NCBI RefSeq assembly: GCF_017591435.1
Contig: NW_025541373.1
Span: 342,590 to 406,589, forward strand
Reading direction: 5' to 3'
DNA: 64,000 nt
DNA from: Portunus trituberculatus
Taxonomy: Eukaryota > Arthropoda > Malacostraca > Decapoda > Portunidae
Below are positions 11,348 through 22,574 of this stretch, piece after piece; position 1 is the first letter of the stretch, and each line of letters begins with the position of its first letter. The notes below the pieces were generated by a model that ran no database searches, was not told where the DNA came from, and worked only from the letters and a program-made list of their open reading frames with translations. The position numbers were made by a program, and so were the translations under genes.

Positions 11348-11445
11348 AGAGCCAGCACTCAAGTGGGCTTTTTCTTTAATATATATATATATTTTTTTTT
11401 TTTGCCCTTGGCTGGCTCTCTCCCCTAAATAAAAAAAAAATAAAA
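11348..11445 (+). mobile_element. LINE-B 3' end, right of the Gypsy insertion
   Basis: Continues the LINE-B tail split at 6441: AGAGCCAGCACTCAAGTGGG, a T-rich stretch, GCCCTTGGCTGGCTCTCTC and a terminal A-rich run. The uninterrupted version is seen at 22575-22699 (GTAGAGAGCCAGCAGTCAAG), which confirms the junction and the AGAG duplication. Confidence 0.8.
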
Positions 11446-12318
11446 AAACTAACATCCCACCTGGTGAAATTGATTGAGAGGGGAGTCCGAGAAAAGCTCA
11501 TAAAACATATTCTCATAAAATATTCTCCTCCATAATCTGAGCAATCTAGGTGTTGTTGGAAACAATGGTAAATGGTTGCGCAGATTCCTGATGGGGAGAA
11601 AGCAGATGGTCTCAGTCGCAGGCCATCTCTCAGAAGCCAGTAACAAAAGTAATTAAGTAACTGTAGTTCTATGTTATTTTGTTCATTCCTCACTGTGAAG
11701 GACACGTCCCGGTCCCACACAGCACGGTAAGAGGCCACTGCATCATGAGTCTCCATGTCTTGCAGAAAAAAAGAAAATCTATCATGTAACATCACAAAGA
11801 AAAGAAAAAATCTGGAATGGTGCAACATGGAATGGCAGTGTAGGGCGCACCGTGTTTGTCGAGCTTTTGGTGACTCTCTAAAACAAGTCCTTCCTCCCTA
11901 GAACCTTGCCAAGAACAGCAAGCTTGGGGACCATGAGGGAATAGGAAATTTTTGGGTGGGAAAACTAAAATAGACCATTTCTGGCAATTTTGGGGAAAAT
12001 CTAAAAAAAAAAAAAAAAAAAAATCACAAAAAAGCCAAAAACTTCATATTTTGCAAGCTATTTGTCAACGATTTGTTCTAGACTAGCTGGGAAGGCTGTG
12101 CTCCCCCGGACCCCCTATCTAGACTAGCCAGGGGTGCTGCATCCCCCGAGACCCATCTTGGTTACTAACTGAATCCTAAACAAAACCTGACCTAACCTAA
12201 TTTTAATCTGTATACAAAATGTAGCAAAGTATTGGCAATGCTGCTCACCAATAACAGCACAGCTACCTCAGTCGCTCCTTTTTCACAGCTTAATAGGATG
12301 CTGCGTGCTGCATCCCTT
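11446..12318. other. No gene; holds unclassified repeat U2
   Basis: No supported gene. A segment at about 11860-11985 (CCAAGAACAGCAAGCTTGGG, then AAAATTTTTGGGTGG-like sequence) is the reverse complement of a segment at about 38262-38370 and its duplicate at about 54880-54990, so it is an interspersed repeat of unknown class. A 40-bp unit around GACTAGC...TGCTCCCCCGGACCC is repeated at about 12083-12155. A poly-A run lies at about 12005-12023. Confidence 0.5.
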
Positions 12319-14745
12319 CACAGAAATCACAAAAATGTCTAGTAGTATCTGACAAGGCAAACCCTGATGTTATTCTTGAAGAGTTGATAAATAAAGGCAT
12401 CAAAGGACGCCTGCTCTAATGGATTGGTGACTATTTGCTCAGATGCAGAGCAAAAGTTTTTTTCAGGGCTTTGAATCTGAAGAGAGAAGTTTTGAGTTGG
12501 GCACCCCACAAGGTGGTGTTTTAAGTCCAACATTTTTTAATATATTAATGGATCGGATAGGGAGACACACTTCTCCACAAGGCACTCAAGTCTTGAATTA
12601 TGCAGATGACATCCTATTACAATGTGTTAATGAAAGGATTATGACTCAGGCACTTGCTGAACTTGAATCCTTGTGCTTATGTATGGGACTAGTGGTGAAT
12701 GTAAGCAAGACTAAATTTCAATCACGAGATGTGACTGACAGAGACCTCATGCTTAATGGACAAAGCCTTGAACGAGTAACTACCTGTAAGTACCAAGGAA
12801 TGCATGTCAGCTTTAGTTCAACCCAAAGTGCTGTGAACTATATTAAGAATATTTGTAAGGCAAGGCCGAAACCTTTGAAGTATTAGCTAAGAATGGATGT
12901 AGGGTAGGTATACCAGTATTACAGAACATGTACATCAGTACTGTTAGGTCAGTTATCGATTATGCCACTCCTGTCCTTGTGTCTCTTCCACAGAAAAGCC
13001 TACAAGCTTTGGAAGTGGTACAGAATGAGGCAATGACAACTATATTAGAATGTGCAAGGACTACTAGAATTGACATTATGAGAATGGAACTGTATTCATT
13101 ACAGGGTTAAAGAGTTGGTGGTTGCTGCTGTCATTAGGATGGCTAGAAGAGATGATGCAATAATGTCCTTAGCAAACACCTGCCAGAATACACGTAGCTC
13201 TGTTAAAGTTAACAGTTAGGGTAAAAAGGTGTATGCAGCCCTGTATGAGTATGGTGCACTACAATATTGTGCATCTTTGCAGAAAACTGACAGTATTCCA
13301 CCCTGGTTGCAGGGTAGAATTAAAGTGGATATTCTGCAACTGCATGCTAAGAAAGATGAACTGTGTTCTCTTGAGCTAAAGCAAATTTTCTTATCTAAAA
13401 TTAATGTTTTGCCAAGATATAATGTTGTTCCTGTTTATTGTGATGGTTCAGTAAGTGGTGCTAAGGCTGGGTGTGGTGCAGTAATTAGGGAATATTTTGA
13501 GGAGGGTGTATGTACTGATCAACATATATCTAAGTGACTTGGGGATTTTTTGTCTACTACAACCACAGAACTACAAGCTATATATGAGGGATTGCTAGTT
13601 GCATCCCTGAAAGGCAAAGATATTTATGTCTTTGTAGATAGTCAGAGTGCTTTGTCCTCTCTTAATAGTTTTAATGTAAATGAGGCCTTGGTGTCCCACT
13701 GTAAAACTATTGTCTTTCAGCTAAGAGATGCTGGGCACATTATGCAATTTATATGGGTACTGTCTCATGTTGGCATTTGCCTCAATGAAACTGCTGACAA
13801 GCTTACAAAGGAGGCATTAAAGAAGACCTCCATTGGTTCTGAGGCCACTGAGTCTAAGCAGAGTCAAGGGTGTCTTGATGAGTAGGTGGAGACAATGGGA
13901 CTATGAAACTATTGGCAAACTCATGGATAGTGGAAGTGAGAGTGTGAGACACTATGTGACTATTTACAACAACACCAATGTATGCTGTGGTAGAACATCC
14001 ACCTGAGTTGATACTGTTGTTATGAGGCTAAGGGGCTCAGGTTAGGGTATAGATAAGTATTGTTGGCAGTATACCACTAGTGAAGATGGCATACTGTAGT
14101 AGCGTATCATTGTTAAGTGTTAAGTATTGCATTGTGTCCTTTGATCATTATTATATTAGTGTGTAAGTCGAAGCTGAAGCAGGAGGTTGAGGTTGCAAAA
14201 GCAGGGCTGGCTTCGGTTCGGAGGTGAGGAGTGGCCGTGGAGTCAGTGGGTTGACAGAGTGAGAGAGGCTAGCACCACAGCCAGTCCACTCCCGCCCATC
14301 TCCCGCTGCCGCCTCACCACCCTGCTTCAGTTGGTTTCCTGTACTTGGTCTCTTGGTGGAATATACGGAAAATCGTACTGTGTTCTTTGTTCTTTCTTGT
14401 TGCCTCACATACCCTGCAAGTTATGTAATGAAGAAAACTCAAATACTTTGCAGCACTATCTACTGAAGAGTTCAGGGATCCTGAGATGTGATGCAACCTT
14501 GCAAGCTTGTCACTTGATGAATAATAATATTGTGCCCACCATCGTAAAAAAGTACAAATACTTTGCCTCAAGAGTGTTGTAATTTATTGTAAATATATAG
14601 TGGACATACATACTGAGCTATAATTTTGTATGTTAATTATTGAGTAAGGCCTTTCAAGGTCAGCTGGGTGGGCATCTCAGCATGCTGACTGCCCCCTTAC
14701 ATGTTATGTCAATAAACCACTTGAATTTGAATTTGAATTCTGACA
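12319..14745 (+). mobile_element. LINE-C, RNase H-bearing non-LTR element (I/Nimb-like), 5' truncated
   Basis: Starts inside the RT. The frame at 12443-12886 has LGTPQGGVLSPTFFNILMDR and the catalytic NYADDILLQ. An RNase H follows: VVPVYCDGSVSGAKAGCGAV (about 13425-13485), TELQAIYEGLLVA (13565-13605), VFVDSQSALSSL (13630-13665) and the H/D end WVLSHVGICLNETADKL (about 13755-13805). A terminal CKLCNEENSNTLQHYLLK zinc motif (14415-14470) resembles the CCHC end of this group. Between about 14100 and 14390 is sequence that may be inserted. The 3' end is AATAAACCAC then repeated TTTGAA. Several stops and shifts make it dead. RT plus RNase H points to the I/Nimb/LOA side of the LINEs. Confidence 0.8.
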
Positions 14746-15374
14746 TCACTCACAATTTGGGAAGCAAAGTCAACCAGATATGCACACACATTTGAACTCA
14801 TGCATTTTTCAGTGTAGCAATGATAGAACTAAAAAAAGAAAGGCCTTTAATAACTTGCAGTCCAAGCAATAGTTGTCCATGGTGAGAGCACCTTACCAAC
14901 TTGTAGAAGCTGACTTGTTTAATTCACTCTCTCTCACCAGAAACAAAAGCAATACTGTAGAAGTAACTCTTAGCTTGGCAGGCTCTCATTGGACGCCCTT
15001 TACACGGTGGTCCGTGATTGGTTTCTTCCCTAATACGTCATTCAACAAACTAACGGCTTGATGGGCTCTCATTGGATGCCGTGACACGTGATTTATAGAC
15101 ACTACAAATCCCACAGGACCCACAATGCCCTAGTGATGTAAACAGCCACAAGAAGAAGAGGAGAGGGACTGTGGAATACCACACTATAAACCCATACAAA
15201 GCTTGCACTGAAAAAAAATAAATAATAATAATATTAATAATAAGCATGAAGTATAGTGAGTATGAATATTAAACCATCATGTAGTCATTTTATGTGCTAC
15301 TGAGGACCTGTTCTAGACATTGACTGCTTTTTTTTTTTTTTCTTTCCAGTTCATCCAGAAAAATAATGTATCCC
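14746..15374. other. No gene recognised
   Basis: About 630 bp without a supported gene. Two similar stretches with TGGGCTCTCATTGGATGCC / GCAGGCTCTCATTGGACGCC (about 14978-15000 and 15061-15082) include CCAAT-type pentamers on the minus strand, but nothing follows that looks like a transcribed gene. Confidence 0.5.
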
Positions 15375-15588
15375 TTAACCCCTTCAGTGCCGTGACACAT
15401 CTTCATATTTATTCAGGTTACTATTAGGCCATTTTGTAAAGCTTCAGAATCTCATAAGAGGATTAAAACAGTGAAAATTCTGGATCATTAACCTTCTGAC
15501 CTCCATAAAACCTTGCTAGTGTAAATAAAATTGTCTAGTCATACTCAAAACTCAAGGTAAAAATGTGTCTCAGTATTGAAGGAGTTAA
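15375..15588. mobile_element. piggyBac-like MITE with TTAA duplication
   Basis: Flanked by TTAA at 15375-15378 and 15585-15588. The left end CCCCTTCAGTGCCGTGACAC and the right end, reverse-complemented, CTCCTTCAATACTGAGACAC match at 17 of 22 positions when extended to 22 bases. The 214-bp total carries no coding sequence. It is the same family as 4049-4372. TTAA plus CCC-type ends is the piggyBac signature; assignment is by ends only. Confidence 0.75.
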
Positions 15589-16640
15589 GCCCACATTCCA
15601 CACAGCATGATGAGAAGTGAACGCCACATGATTGAACATTACTTGCACTTTTTCACGATAACTGAAAAATCCCGCGGTTCACGACAGCTGTGAGATGGGC
15701 ACACGATATTACTTAGATTATAATGAGCATACGGCGATTGTCTAGCGATATACTATGCTGCTATCAATAACTCTTTCCATTGTCCACACGACCCACACTA
15801 AGGACCAGATGCTACTCAAAGGTACATCAATAACAGTATGGTGTTCAGTGACAGCAGACAACTACAGGATGACAACTGAACGACTTACATGAATGCCACC
15901 AGATAAACACAACCTTTACATGACCTTTTTCTTTCTGGAACTCACAACTGTATATTCAGTAAAGCCTCACTATATCAGATCAACTGGGAGAACCCCTTGT
16001 TGAAACACCCAAAAATACAAAATACTAGATGTCCTGCTGCCCGCCTCATACAGCGGCGAGTGTCCGACGCATATAAAGGAATTGCAAGCTATGTGGGGTC
16101 TATTATACACATATAAGTATGTACTACGCACACTGTAAAACACTTTTCATCATTCAAACTTAAGTATTATTTTCATATACTCAAGATACAGTACTAAACA
16201 TATCTATAGGACTTCTGTACAAATACTTCCATGCAATGTCTTCAAAACTATGTACAAATGGAGCCTGAATCATGCAGACTGAGTCACCCATGTGGGGGCG
16301 GGAAGCATGGGTACTTGGTTGGCGGGAAACTGTGCTGATAGTTGCCATTTATATCGCCCTGCATCCAATCTAGACAAAATTAAACCAGTGGCTATATGGT
16401 GTCCAAAATAGCCAATATCCAACAAATAAGTATCCAATGTAGTTAGGGTTTGCTGTAAGTTGTGGGCCCATACCTGGCCATCACAGTTCCACGGCAGCAT
16501 CCATCAATGTCACAGCATTGCATCCCATGTAATGTGGTCCTTCCCATGCCTCCCCAGCAGGACACTGGTGAGTACTACATGGTTCAACTTGAAATTAATA
16601 CTCTCCTGATGAACAACCTCAAGATTGAGCTTAATTTAAT
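15589..16640. other. No gene recognised
   Basis: About 1 kb with no supported gene, terminal repeats or microsatellite. Short open frames near 16270-16670 on both strands have no recognisable motif. Confidence 0.5.
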
Positions 16641-16823
16641 GTGTGGGGTGTGTTCACCTAGCAACAAGTAGGTACAGGATGTAACTCAAGGGGTTGTGGC
16701 CTCACTGTCCCGGTGTGTGGAGTGTGTTGTGGTCTCAGTCCTACCCGAAGATCGGTCTATGGGCTCTGAGCTCGCTTCGTTATGGGGCAGGTTGGTTGAG
16801 TGATCAACAGGTAACCAAGGTGA

Positions 16824-16826
<3 letters not shown>
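16641..16826 (+). mobile_element. SINE-2 body, tRNA head missing
   Basis: Matches the body of the SINE at 17475-17712: GTGTTCACCTAGCAACAAG, GTTGTGGCCTCACTGTCCCG, CCGAAGATCGG and GCTCTGAGCTCG. The tRNA-like head is absent, and the 3' end GGTGAATTACAC runs straight into a CA tract. Confidence 0.75.

Positions 16827-16868
<42 letters not shown>
16827..16868. repeat. (CA)n microsatellite between SINE-2 and LINE-A
   Basis: About 21 perfect CA units. The left side is the SINE-2 3' end and the right side is the 5' junction of a truncated LINE-A copy. Confidence 0.9.
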
Positions 16869-16870
<2 letters not shown>

Positions 16871-17392
16871 TAATTAGACCAAGATTGGAATATGCTGGAG
16901 TGGTTTGGTCCCCTTATAAAAAGAATCATATAAGGAAGTTGGAGAGATTGCAGAGAATGGCAACAAAAATTATTCCGGAATTGGCAGAAATGACCTATGA
17001 GGAGAGATTAAAAGAAATGAATTTGTTTACCTTGGAACAAAGAAGAGAAAGAGGAGATTTAATGCAGGTTTATTAACTGTTGAACGGACTGGATGAAGTA
17101 GATAATGAGCAAATGATGTTGAGAGAGGAAAACTTAAATAGAACTACGAGATCGCATAGTAAAAAGATAGCCAAGGGAATATGCTTGAAGGATGTGAAGA
17201 AATAGTTTCCCACAAAGATGTGTGGAGGTGTGGAATGGTTTGGGTGAGGAGGTGGTGTCAGCGAGGAGTGTGCATAGTTTTAAAGGAAAGTTGGATGTGT
17301 GTAGATATGGAGACGGGGCCACACGAGTATGATACCCAGGCCCTGTAAAATTACAACTAGGTGAATACAACTAGGTGAATACACACACACAC
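16869..17392 (+). mobile_element. LINE-A, strongly 5' truncated, starting at a CA tract
   Basis: About 520 bp of the LINE-A 3' end. Translation starts with RPRLEYAGVVWSPYKKNHIR and continues LERLQRMATKIIPELAEMTY and LFTLEQRRERGDLMQVY (16885-17076), then a stop and the non-coding end. The terminus is CAACTAGGTGAATACA, twice, followed by CA units. The 5' junction is exactly at the end of (CA)21. Non-functional. Confidence 0.85.
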
Positions 17393-17403
17393 TACAGCTA
17401 CAC

Positions 17404-17712
17404 GCCCGGTAGCTCAGTGGTTAGAGCGCTGGCTTCACAAGCCAGAGGACCGGGGTTCGATTCCCCGGCCGGGTGGAGATATTTGGGTGTGTCTCCTTTC
17501 ACGTGTAGCCCCTGTTCACCTAGCAGTGAGTAGGTACGGGATGTAAATCGAGGAGTTGTGACCTTGTTGTTCCGGTGTGTGGTGTGTGGCTGGTCTCAGG
17601 CCTAGCCCAAGATTGGAAATAATGAGCTCTGAGCTCGTTCCGTAGGGTAACGTCTGGCTGTCTCGTCAGAGACTGCAGCAGATCACACAGTGAAACGAGA
17701 CGCGGTCGAGGA
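17404..17712 (+). mobile_element. SINE-2 with intact tRNA-Val-like head
   Basis: The first 71 nt (17404-17474) fold as a full cloverleaf: acceptor GCCCGGT/GCCGGGT, D stem CTC/GAG, anticodon stem CTGGC/GCCAG with loop TTCACAA (anticodon CAC, Val) and T arm CGGGG TTCGATT CCCCG. The same 71-nt module plus the same downstream body (GGAGATATTTGGGTGTGTCTCC...) recurs at 21740-22029, so I read it as a tRNA-derived SINE rather than a tRNA gene. The A box TAGCTCAGTGG and B box GGTTCGATTCC are intact, so Pol III promotion is possible. Confidence 0.8.
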
Positions 17713-17835
17713 AGGACTCACTGGCGCCGTTCCGACAAGCAGGTGATCTTCACTACATACCTGTTGTACAGTTTTTACAGTGGCCTGGGCAGGTAGTGTG
17801 GACTCATTTTTTTCATGCAATCAATTATTAAGGAA

Positions 17836-18870
17836 TGATGAGTGAAAAAGAGATTCCATCAAAATACAGACATAAGATTAGAGAAGGAATGAAAGCTGAT
17901 GATGACCATGCTGGTGAGGGAGAGCGTGTATTCGAAGGCTTCGATACGACGACTACTTCACTACTAAAGAGTGTTAAATATTGAACATAAACTAGGTAAA
18001 TTGATAAAGGAGAATATGGAAATGAAAGAGAATGAAGAACAGGATAAAGAATTTATAAAACTGAGAGAAAGGATAAAAAATGTGGAAGAAAACGAAGCTA
18101 GGCTAAGAGCGGAAAACGAAGAACTAAAAAGGAAGTAGCTAACTACAAGAAGCAGATGGAAGAAGGACTCGGTAAAGCCGAGAAAGAAAAGGAGAAGCTG
18201 AAAGATCTAGTAAACAAGGAAGAGGAAAGAGTACAGAACGTGATTAAAAAAGAAATACAAGCATGGAGAGTCCAAGATAAGAAAGATAAGGCTGATTTTC
18301 AGGTGATTTAAGAACAACTTAAAGAAAGAGAAGAAAATATGACAAGCAAAATGATAGGAGTCCTCAAGACAAAAGAAAATCTAGTTAGAGAAATTGCAGA
18401 AAAAAAGAAGAGTGTAGTCGTATTTGGAATAAAAGAAAAAAATATAAAATATAGACCAAAAAGAGAAAAAAGAAGAAATGAAATCAGTCAAAGACCTACT
18501 GAAGAATCTAAACGATGAAGATAGGCAGAACTTGGAAGAGGAAGTAGAAGAAATAAACAGAATGGGACCATATCAAGAAGGAAAAACGAGACCAATTAAA
18601 ATACTACTAAAATCACAAGCAGCAACAGAAGAAATATTATATAGAACAACAAAACTTAGAGAAACAGAAGGCTGCAAGGATATCTATATAAAGAAAAATA
18701 GAAATGAGGAAGAAAGGAAGAGATACAATGAACTGGCAGCAGCAGTAAGAGAAAAGAATAATGAAAGGTCAGAAGAGGAGAAGAAGGCATTTTTTTGGAG
18801 AATTCTAGGAGACAGGATAAGGAAATGGTATATAAACGAGAAGGAAAAGAAAAAAGTGGAACAAGTTTAA
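17836..18870 (+). pseudogene. LINE-A ORF1 (nucleic-acid-binding protein), broken
   Basis: The likely start is the ATG at 17836 (MMSEKEIPSKYRHKIREGM). The frame shifts near 17970, then a highly charged coiled-coil stretch follows (KLRERIKNVEENEARLRAEN). Near 18410-18450 is KKSVVVFGIKEKN, which resembles the RNP1-like strand of LINE ORF1 RRM domains, and the open part 18478-18870 ends in a basic region (NRNEEERKRYNEL). The related copy at 26365-26830 has KKRCVVIFGVEEDKTPSKME at the same place. ORF1 proteins bind element RNA. At least two frameshifts or stops are present. Confidence 0.7.
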
Positions 18871-21556
18871 CTAAAAATGATAAAGGCAAAAGACTAAAAA
18901 TGATGTATACGAACATAGACGGGGCTTTATCAAGTAAACTAGAATTAAGAGTTTACATAAAGAAAGAAAATCCAGATATTGTATGCCTGGCTGAAACAAA
19001 ACTAAATAAGGCAATCAAAATAAACTTGGATAATAGGTATAATGTATGGAGAAGAGACAGAGTGGGTAAAGGAGGAGGAGGAGGAGTCATGATTATGTTA
19101 AGGAAGGAGATAGTGATAAACGAAATGGAATGTAGGGAAGGAAAAGCAGAAGTACTGTATGTTAAGATGCATATTAATAAAAAAGAGTTAACAATCATTG
19201 TAACATATGTGCCACCAAAAACAAATTCATGGACCAATCAAGAATATAAAGACATGATAGATGACACAATAAGGAGTCTAACGAGAATTGTTAAAGAAAG
19301 GAGAAAAGTGATATTAGTAAGAGATTTCAACTGTAAAGAAGTGGACTGGGAAAATTATGAAAGTGGTATGGGGGAAGAAGCCTGGGGAGAAAGATTCTTG
19401 AACCTAATGATAGATAATATGATGGACCAGAGAGTAAAGGAATGCACAAGATTCAGAGGAAACGAGGAGCTGGCGAGATTGGACCTAGTTTTTACAAGGG
19501 GTATACAAATGAATGATGATATAAGATATAAGTGCCCATTGGGAAAGAGTGACCATGTAATATTAGAAATAGATATAGAAGAGGGAAAGGAAGATAGAGA
19601 CGATTCATACAAAGGAGACCGATTAAACTACAGAAAGGCTGATATTCAGAATCTCAGGCACTATTTTAAATATGTAAACTGGGAGGAGATAGAAAACTCA
19701 GAGACGATACAAGAGAAGTATAACTTATTTTTAGAAATATATAAAACAGGAGTCAGGGAATATGTCCCAAAATATAGACCTAAAGAAGAAGGAAAGAAAG
19801 ATTGGTTTAATGCAAGGTGTGCTAGGGCAAAGGAGAAAAGAGATGGAACATGGAAAAGATGGAGGAGAAATAGAAATCCAACAAATAAGGAAAATTTCAA
19901 GGCAGCGAGAGATGAATATGTTAAGGTAAGGAAGGAAGAGGAAAAGAACTTTGAAAAGGACATTGTCGAAAAATGTAAGGAGCAACCAAAATTGTTCTAT
20001 AGATTCATAAATGGAAAAATTAGACAATGAGAAACAATAGAAAGGTTAAAAGGAGAGAACGGGATGGTGGAAGACCCAAAAACTATGGCAGAACTATTAA
20101 ATAATAAATTCCAGGAGGTCTTTACTAAGGAATCTAAATTTGAAAGGCCACAGGGTAATAGAGACAGTCTATATGAAAGAGATTAAAGTAACCAAGCTTG
20201 AAATAAAAGAATTAATGAAGGAATTGGATGAAGACAAGGCAATGGGACCAGATGAAGTCTCAGGCAGAATACTGAAAGAATGTAGGGAAGAACTAGAAAG
20301 TCCTATATACAACATCATAAAATGCTCAATAGAAAATGGAACAGTACCAGTAGAATGGAAAAGAGCTGAGGTGGTTCCCATATATAAGAGCGGAAGGAAG
20401 GAAGAACCTTTAAATTACAGACTGGTATCATTAACTAATGTAATATGCAAGATGTGTGAAAGAATAATAAAGAAACAATGGATCGAGTTCCTTGAAGACA
20501 ACAAATTAATATCAAATAGCCAATTTGGTTTTAGGAAAAGACAGTCTTGTGTAACTAATTTACTGAGTTTCTATTCAAGAATAGAGGGATGGGTTGACTG
20601 TATTTATTTGGATTTAAAAAAGACGTTTGACAAAGTGCCACATGCAAGATTACTGTGGAAGTTAGAGGAGAAGGGTGGCTTAAAAGGAAGCACATTGAGA
20701 TGGATAGAAAATTATTTGAGGGGGAGAGAAATAAGGACGGTAGTTAAAGATATGAAGTCCAAGTGGAGAGCAGTAGAAAGTGGAGTGCCACAGGGGTCAG
20801 TATTGGCACCAATACTTTTCCTCATTTATATTAACGACATGCCAGAAGGAGTGAATAACTACATAAATCTGTTTGCAGATGATACGAAACTGTGCAGAGT
20901 TATAAAGCAAAAAGAGGATTGTGAAATACTGCAAGAAGACCTAAATAAGATATGGGAATGGAGCAAAAAGTGGGAAATGGAATTAAATGTGAACAAAAGC
21001 CATGTCATGGAAATGGGAAAGAGTGAAAGACGACCCGTGGGAATCTATAAGATGGGAAATGGAGTAGAACTGGAGAAAGTAAAAAAGGAAAAGGACTTAG
21101 GAGTGACGATGGAAGAAAACAATCAACCAGTAAGCCATATTGATAGAATTTTTAGAGAAACATATAATTTGCTAAGGAATATTGGACAAAGAAATGATGA
21201 AGAAATTGATAAGTACTTTAATAAGACCCAGATTGGAATATGCAGGAGTAGTGTGGACCCCTTATAAAAAGAAACACATAAGGAAATTGGAGAGACTACA
21301 AAAAATGGCTACAAGAATGGTTCCAGAATTTGAAGGGATGACATATGAGGAGAGACTAAAGGCTATGGATCTACCAACCCTGGAACAAAGAAGGGAGAGA
21401 GGAGACCTGATACAAGTTTTTAAATTGATCAACGGAATGGACCAAGTGGATAATGAGAAACTGATCCTGAGAGAAGAATATGACATTCGAAGCACAAGAT
21501 CGCATAGTAAAAAGCTGAGAAAAGGAAGATGTCTGAGAGATGTTAAAAAAATATAG
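18825..21556 (+). pseudogene. LINE-A ORF2: APE endonuclease and reverse transcriptase, broken
   Basis: I place the start at the ATG near 18825, overlapping the ORF1 end by about 45 bp. The endonuclease domain shows YTNIDGALSSKLEL, CLAETKL (catalytic E), YVPPKTNSW, DFNCKEVDW (the usual GDFN is RDFN here), RLDLVFTR and KSDHVILE. A stop at 20028 and a shift near 20150 separate the RT: KAMGPDEVSG, VVPIYKSGRKEEPLNYRLVS, FGFRKRQSC, YLDLKKTFDKVPHARLLWKL, SGVPQGSVLAPILFLIYIND and FADDTKL. The FADD centre is intact. Compared with 2727-3107, about eight residues are missing before GWVDCIYLDL. A further shift near 21180 moves the C-terminus (21182-21556) to another frame. Confidence 0.85.
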
Positions 21557-21739
21557 TTTCCCGCAAAGATGTATTGAGACGTGGAACAGTTTAAATGAAG
21601 AAGTAGTGTCTGCAACGAGTGTGCATACTTTTAAAGTAAGATTGGATAAGTGTAGATGTGGAGACGGGGCCACACAAGCATAAAGCCCAGGCCCTGTAAA
21701 ACTACAACTAGGTAAATACAACTAGGTAAATACACACAC

Positions 21740-22029
21740 GCCCAGTAGCTCAGTGGTTAGAGCGCTGACTTCACAAGCCAGAGGACTGGGGTTCAATTCC
21801 CCGGCTGGGTGGAGATATTTGGGTGTGTCTCCTTTCACGTGTAGCCCCTGTTCACCTAGCAGTGAGTAGGTACGGGATGCAAATCGAGGAGTTGTGACCT
21901 TGTTGTCCCGGTGTGTGGTGTGTGCCTGGTCTCAGGCCTATCCGAAGATCGGAAATAATGAGCTCTGAGCTCGTTCCGTAGGGGAACGTCTGGCTGTCTC
22001 GTCAGAGACTGCAGCAGATCAAACAGTGA
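21740..22029 (+). mobile_element. SINE-2 with tRNA-like head
   Basis: Second complete SINE-2. The head at 21740-21810 (GCCCAGTAGCTCAGTGGTTA...) keeps the CAC anticodon loop TTCACAA, but has a CTGAC/GCCAG mismatch in the anticodon stem and TTCAATT in the T loop, so it is a degraded tRNA. The body matches 17475-17712 closely and ends AGCAGATCAAACAGTGAATC before a CA tract. Confidence 0.85.
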
Positions 22030-22031
22030 AT

Positions 22032-22062
<31 letters not shown>

Positions 22063-22076
22063 GCAATGAGAAAAAA

Positions 22077-22140
<64 letters not shown>
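22032..22140. repeat. Compound (CA)n and (TA)n microsatellite
   Basis: (CA)n at about 22032-22057, a short linker, then a pure (TA)n at about 22079-22140. It forms the tail of the SINE-2/LINE-A chain. Confidence 0.9.
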
Positions 22141-22142
<2 letters not shown>

Positions 22143-22574
22143 TTAAAAACACAAAAAAATCAAATTAACCTTTTATTTAACACTAGACAGGCTACAATGG
22201 TTGTCAAAATTAAAAATCATGGTTCCCTCCCACACACAGCCAGCTCACTATTGCAGCGTGCCAGTCACCAGCATACATGTGACAGCGTGTGGTGGTGCTG
22301 TGCGGTGTGGCAGGCCAGCATAACATGGAGTCACACAGGCATCCAACACACACCAACACCCTGAAACAAAAGCATTCATTAATACATCATCAACACAACA
22401 CACGCAGTGAGTGGTGACACATACAGTGATGGGGGGGCTGAGGGGACTGGCCTTGGCTAAGTATGTCCCCTCAGACCATATCCTGCTGTTATACGAGCAA
22501 GGCACACATTTGTACATTTCATCCCACATCTGTGTATCTGTGAAGTGAGAGTATGACCAATCTATCGCTAAACA
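22141..22574. other. No gene recognised
   Basis: About 430 bp with no supported gene or repeat family. Confidence 0.5.

Larger units (their letters stand above)
17713..21735 (+). mobile_element. LINE-A, near full-length non-LTR retrotransposon
   Basis: The longest LINE-A copy: a 5' region right after SINE-2, broken ORF1 (17836-18870), ORF2 with endonuclease and RT (18825-21556), and a 3' terminus ACAACTAGGTAAATACA repeated twice. It is followed within a few bases by another SINE-2. ORF1 with coiled coil plus an RRM-like centre, and APE-type endonuclease plus RT in ORF2, is the usual layout of CR1/Jockey-group LINEs. Stops and shifts in both ORFs make this copy inactive. Confidence 0.85.

Noticed and set aside
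11376..11828. 150-codon minus-strand frame
   Set aside because: Runs from a T-rich LINE-B tail into unrelated sequence; no motif, and its first codons are the reverse of a simple tract.
17404..17474. Functional tRNA-Val gene
   Set aside because: The cloverleaf is intact, but the same module with the same downstream body occurs again at 21740, as expected of a SINE head.
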